Positions 63,497 to 64,000 of a stretch of 64,000 nt of DNA are shown one piece after another. The notes under the pieces were generated by a model. That model was not told the DNA's origin. It did not search any database and saw only the letters and a program-made list of their open reading frames with translations. Each line of letters begins with the position of its first letter. Position 1 is the first letter of the stretch. The translations under genes and the position numbers were made by a program. Source of the DNA: Litorimonas cladophorae (GTDB lineage Bacteria > Pseudomonadota > Alphaproteobacteria > Caulobacterales > Maricaulaceae); assembly GCF_014652455.1 (NCBI RefSeq), contig NZ_BMYV01000001.1:1364001-1428000 (forward strand). The letters run 5' to 3'.

Positions 63497-64000
63497 ATGA
63501 CCTATCGCACCCTTTTATCCTCCGCCCTTTACACATCTCTCGCCATTGGCGCGCTTGGCGTGGCCTTCTCCGCTTTCGCGGATGAAGACACGATGGAAAG
63601 CCACGAAGACTTCACACTCATCCATGCTGGACACGTCATGACGGTGCCGGGCGAACGCGTCCTTTCCGACCACACCATTATTATTCACGACGGCAAAATA
63701 GTCGGTGTTGAGCCAGGCTTTCTCGAAGATGACGACGCCACGATCATCAATGGCGAAGACATGTTTTTCTTACCGGGTTTGATCGATAGCCATGTGCATT
63801 TGCGCGGCGATCGCGACAGCGGAAAACCTGATGATGCGGTCCGTCTCGAATCGGGTGACGTGGCCCTCCAAGCCGCCGCCCATGCGCGAACCACACTGCT
63901 GGCGGGCTTCACCGCAGTTCAGGACGTTGGCGGTCCAAAAGAAATCTTCGCCCTCCGTCGCGCTATTAATAAGGGCCTCGTGCCCGGCCCACATATTCGC
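63497..64000 (+). CDS. Exported amidohydrolase, 5' part
   Basis: The first 168 codons of an amidohydrolase-type protein cut by the right edge. It has a signal peptide (about 1-28, ending SAFA), then LIHAGHVMTVPGE and the metal-binding DSHVHLRG motif after PGLI. These are the marks of the imidazolonepropionase/dipeptidase-like amidohydrolase group found as secreted enzymes in marine alphaproteobacteria. The rest of the metal ligands are beyond the window, so substrate cannot be told. Confidence 0.85.
   Translation, partial: MTYRTLLSSALYTSLAIGALGVAFSAFADEDTMESHEDFTLIHAGHVMTVPGERVLSDHTIIIHDGKIVGVEPGFLEDDDATIINGEDMFFLPGLIDSHVHLRGDRDSGKPDDAVRLESGDVALQAAAHARTTLLAGFTAVQDVGGPKEIFALRRAINKGLVPGPHIR

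Overview
The window is chromosomal DNA from an alphaproteobacterium, and everything in it reads as a core-genome region. Evidence for the lineage is a CcrM-type GANTC methyltransferase with candidate CtrA sites, glycine decarboxylase split into GcvPA and GcvPB, an F0-only ATP synthase operon (atpI-B-E-F'-F) apart from F1, the mutY/dciA-like/dsbA/smc neighbourhood, and tldD facing a cox cluster. Base composition looks close to even, with many hypothetical outer-membrane and lipoprotein genes. I infer a marine stalked or dimorphic type (Caulobacterales/Maricaulales, Hyphomonadaceae-like), with moderate certainty. I see no insertion sequence, prophage, integrase or CRISPR array.

Layout. 1-10.2 kb (mostly minus strand): TCA-cycle genes mdh ... 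sucC-lipoprotein-sucD-sucA-odhB. Between mdh and sucC lie a tRNA-Ser, a DUF2141 protein, a GNAT acetyltransferase and a divergent LytTR regulator/DUF2306 membrane-protein pair. 10.2-11.2 kb: a 770-base gene-free stretch rich in inverted and direct repeats, ahead of a small membrane-anchored ribbon-helix-helix protein. 11.2-14.1 kb: a PAS histidine kinase, small unknown genes and a secreted repeat protein. 14.2-18.9 kb: a polyhydroxyalkanoate locus (phaC, phaZ, phasin, phaD) that resembles the medium-chain-length Pseudomonas locus, plus a second phasin.

19-21.6 kb: a truncated haemoglobin, then a CsoR-type repressor divergent from an outer-membrane protein, a His/Met-rich HMA protein and a MerT-like protein: probably a copper-responsive module. 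21.7-30.3 kb: ccrM, small proteins, mutY, a DciA-like gene, two DsbA-like thiol oxidoreductases and smc. 30.4-33 kb: the F0 operon. 33.1-38.3 kb: the glycine cleavage operon gcvT-gcvH-two small membrane proteins-gcvPA-gcvPB, preceded by a tandem glycine riboswitch. 38.3-46.7 kb: argS, lipoprotein, ispH-rnhA, NfeD/SPFH pair, peroxiredoxin, YqgE and a RimJ-like acetyltransferase.

46.6-53.3 kb: cytochrome aa3 oxidase structural and assembly genes (ctaC-ctaD, then ctaB-coxF-like-ctaG, ctaE, DUF983, SURF1). 53.5-64 kb: tldD, a DUF937 protein, a POT-family peptide transporter, an outer-membrane receptor-like beta barrel, gshA, purD, a DUF6882-like protein and the start of an exported amidohydrolase with a perfect CtrA consensus just upstream.

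Together the genes describe an aerobic heterotroph: TCA cycle, glycine oxidation, aa3 respiration and ATP synthase provide energy; PHA stores carbon; CcrM, SMC and possibly CtrA serve the cell cycle. Nothing proves a wholly new system. The best leads are two predicted three-way-junction elements (9030-9083 and 10428-10498), the RHH-membrane protein with phased upstream repeats, the secreted GESQDKA-repeat protein, small membrane proteins inside the gcv operon, a lipoprotein inside sucCD, the LytTR/DUF2306 pair, and leader structures before ispH and atpI.
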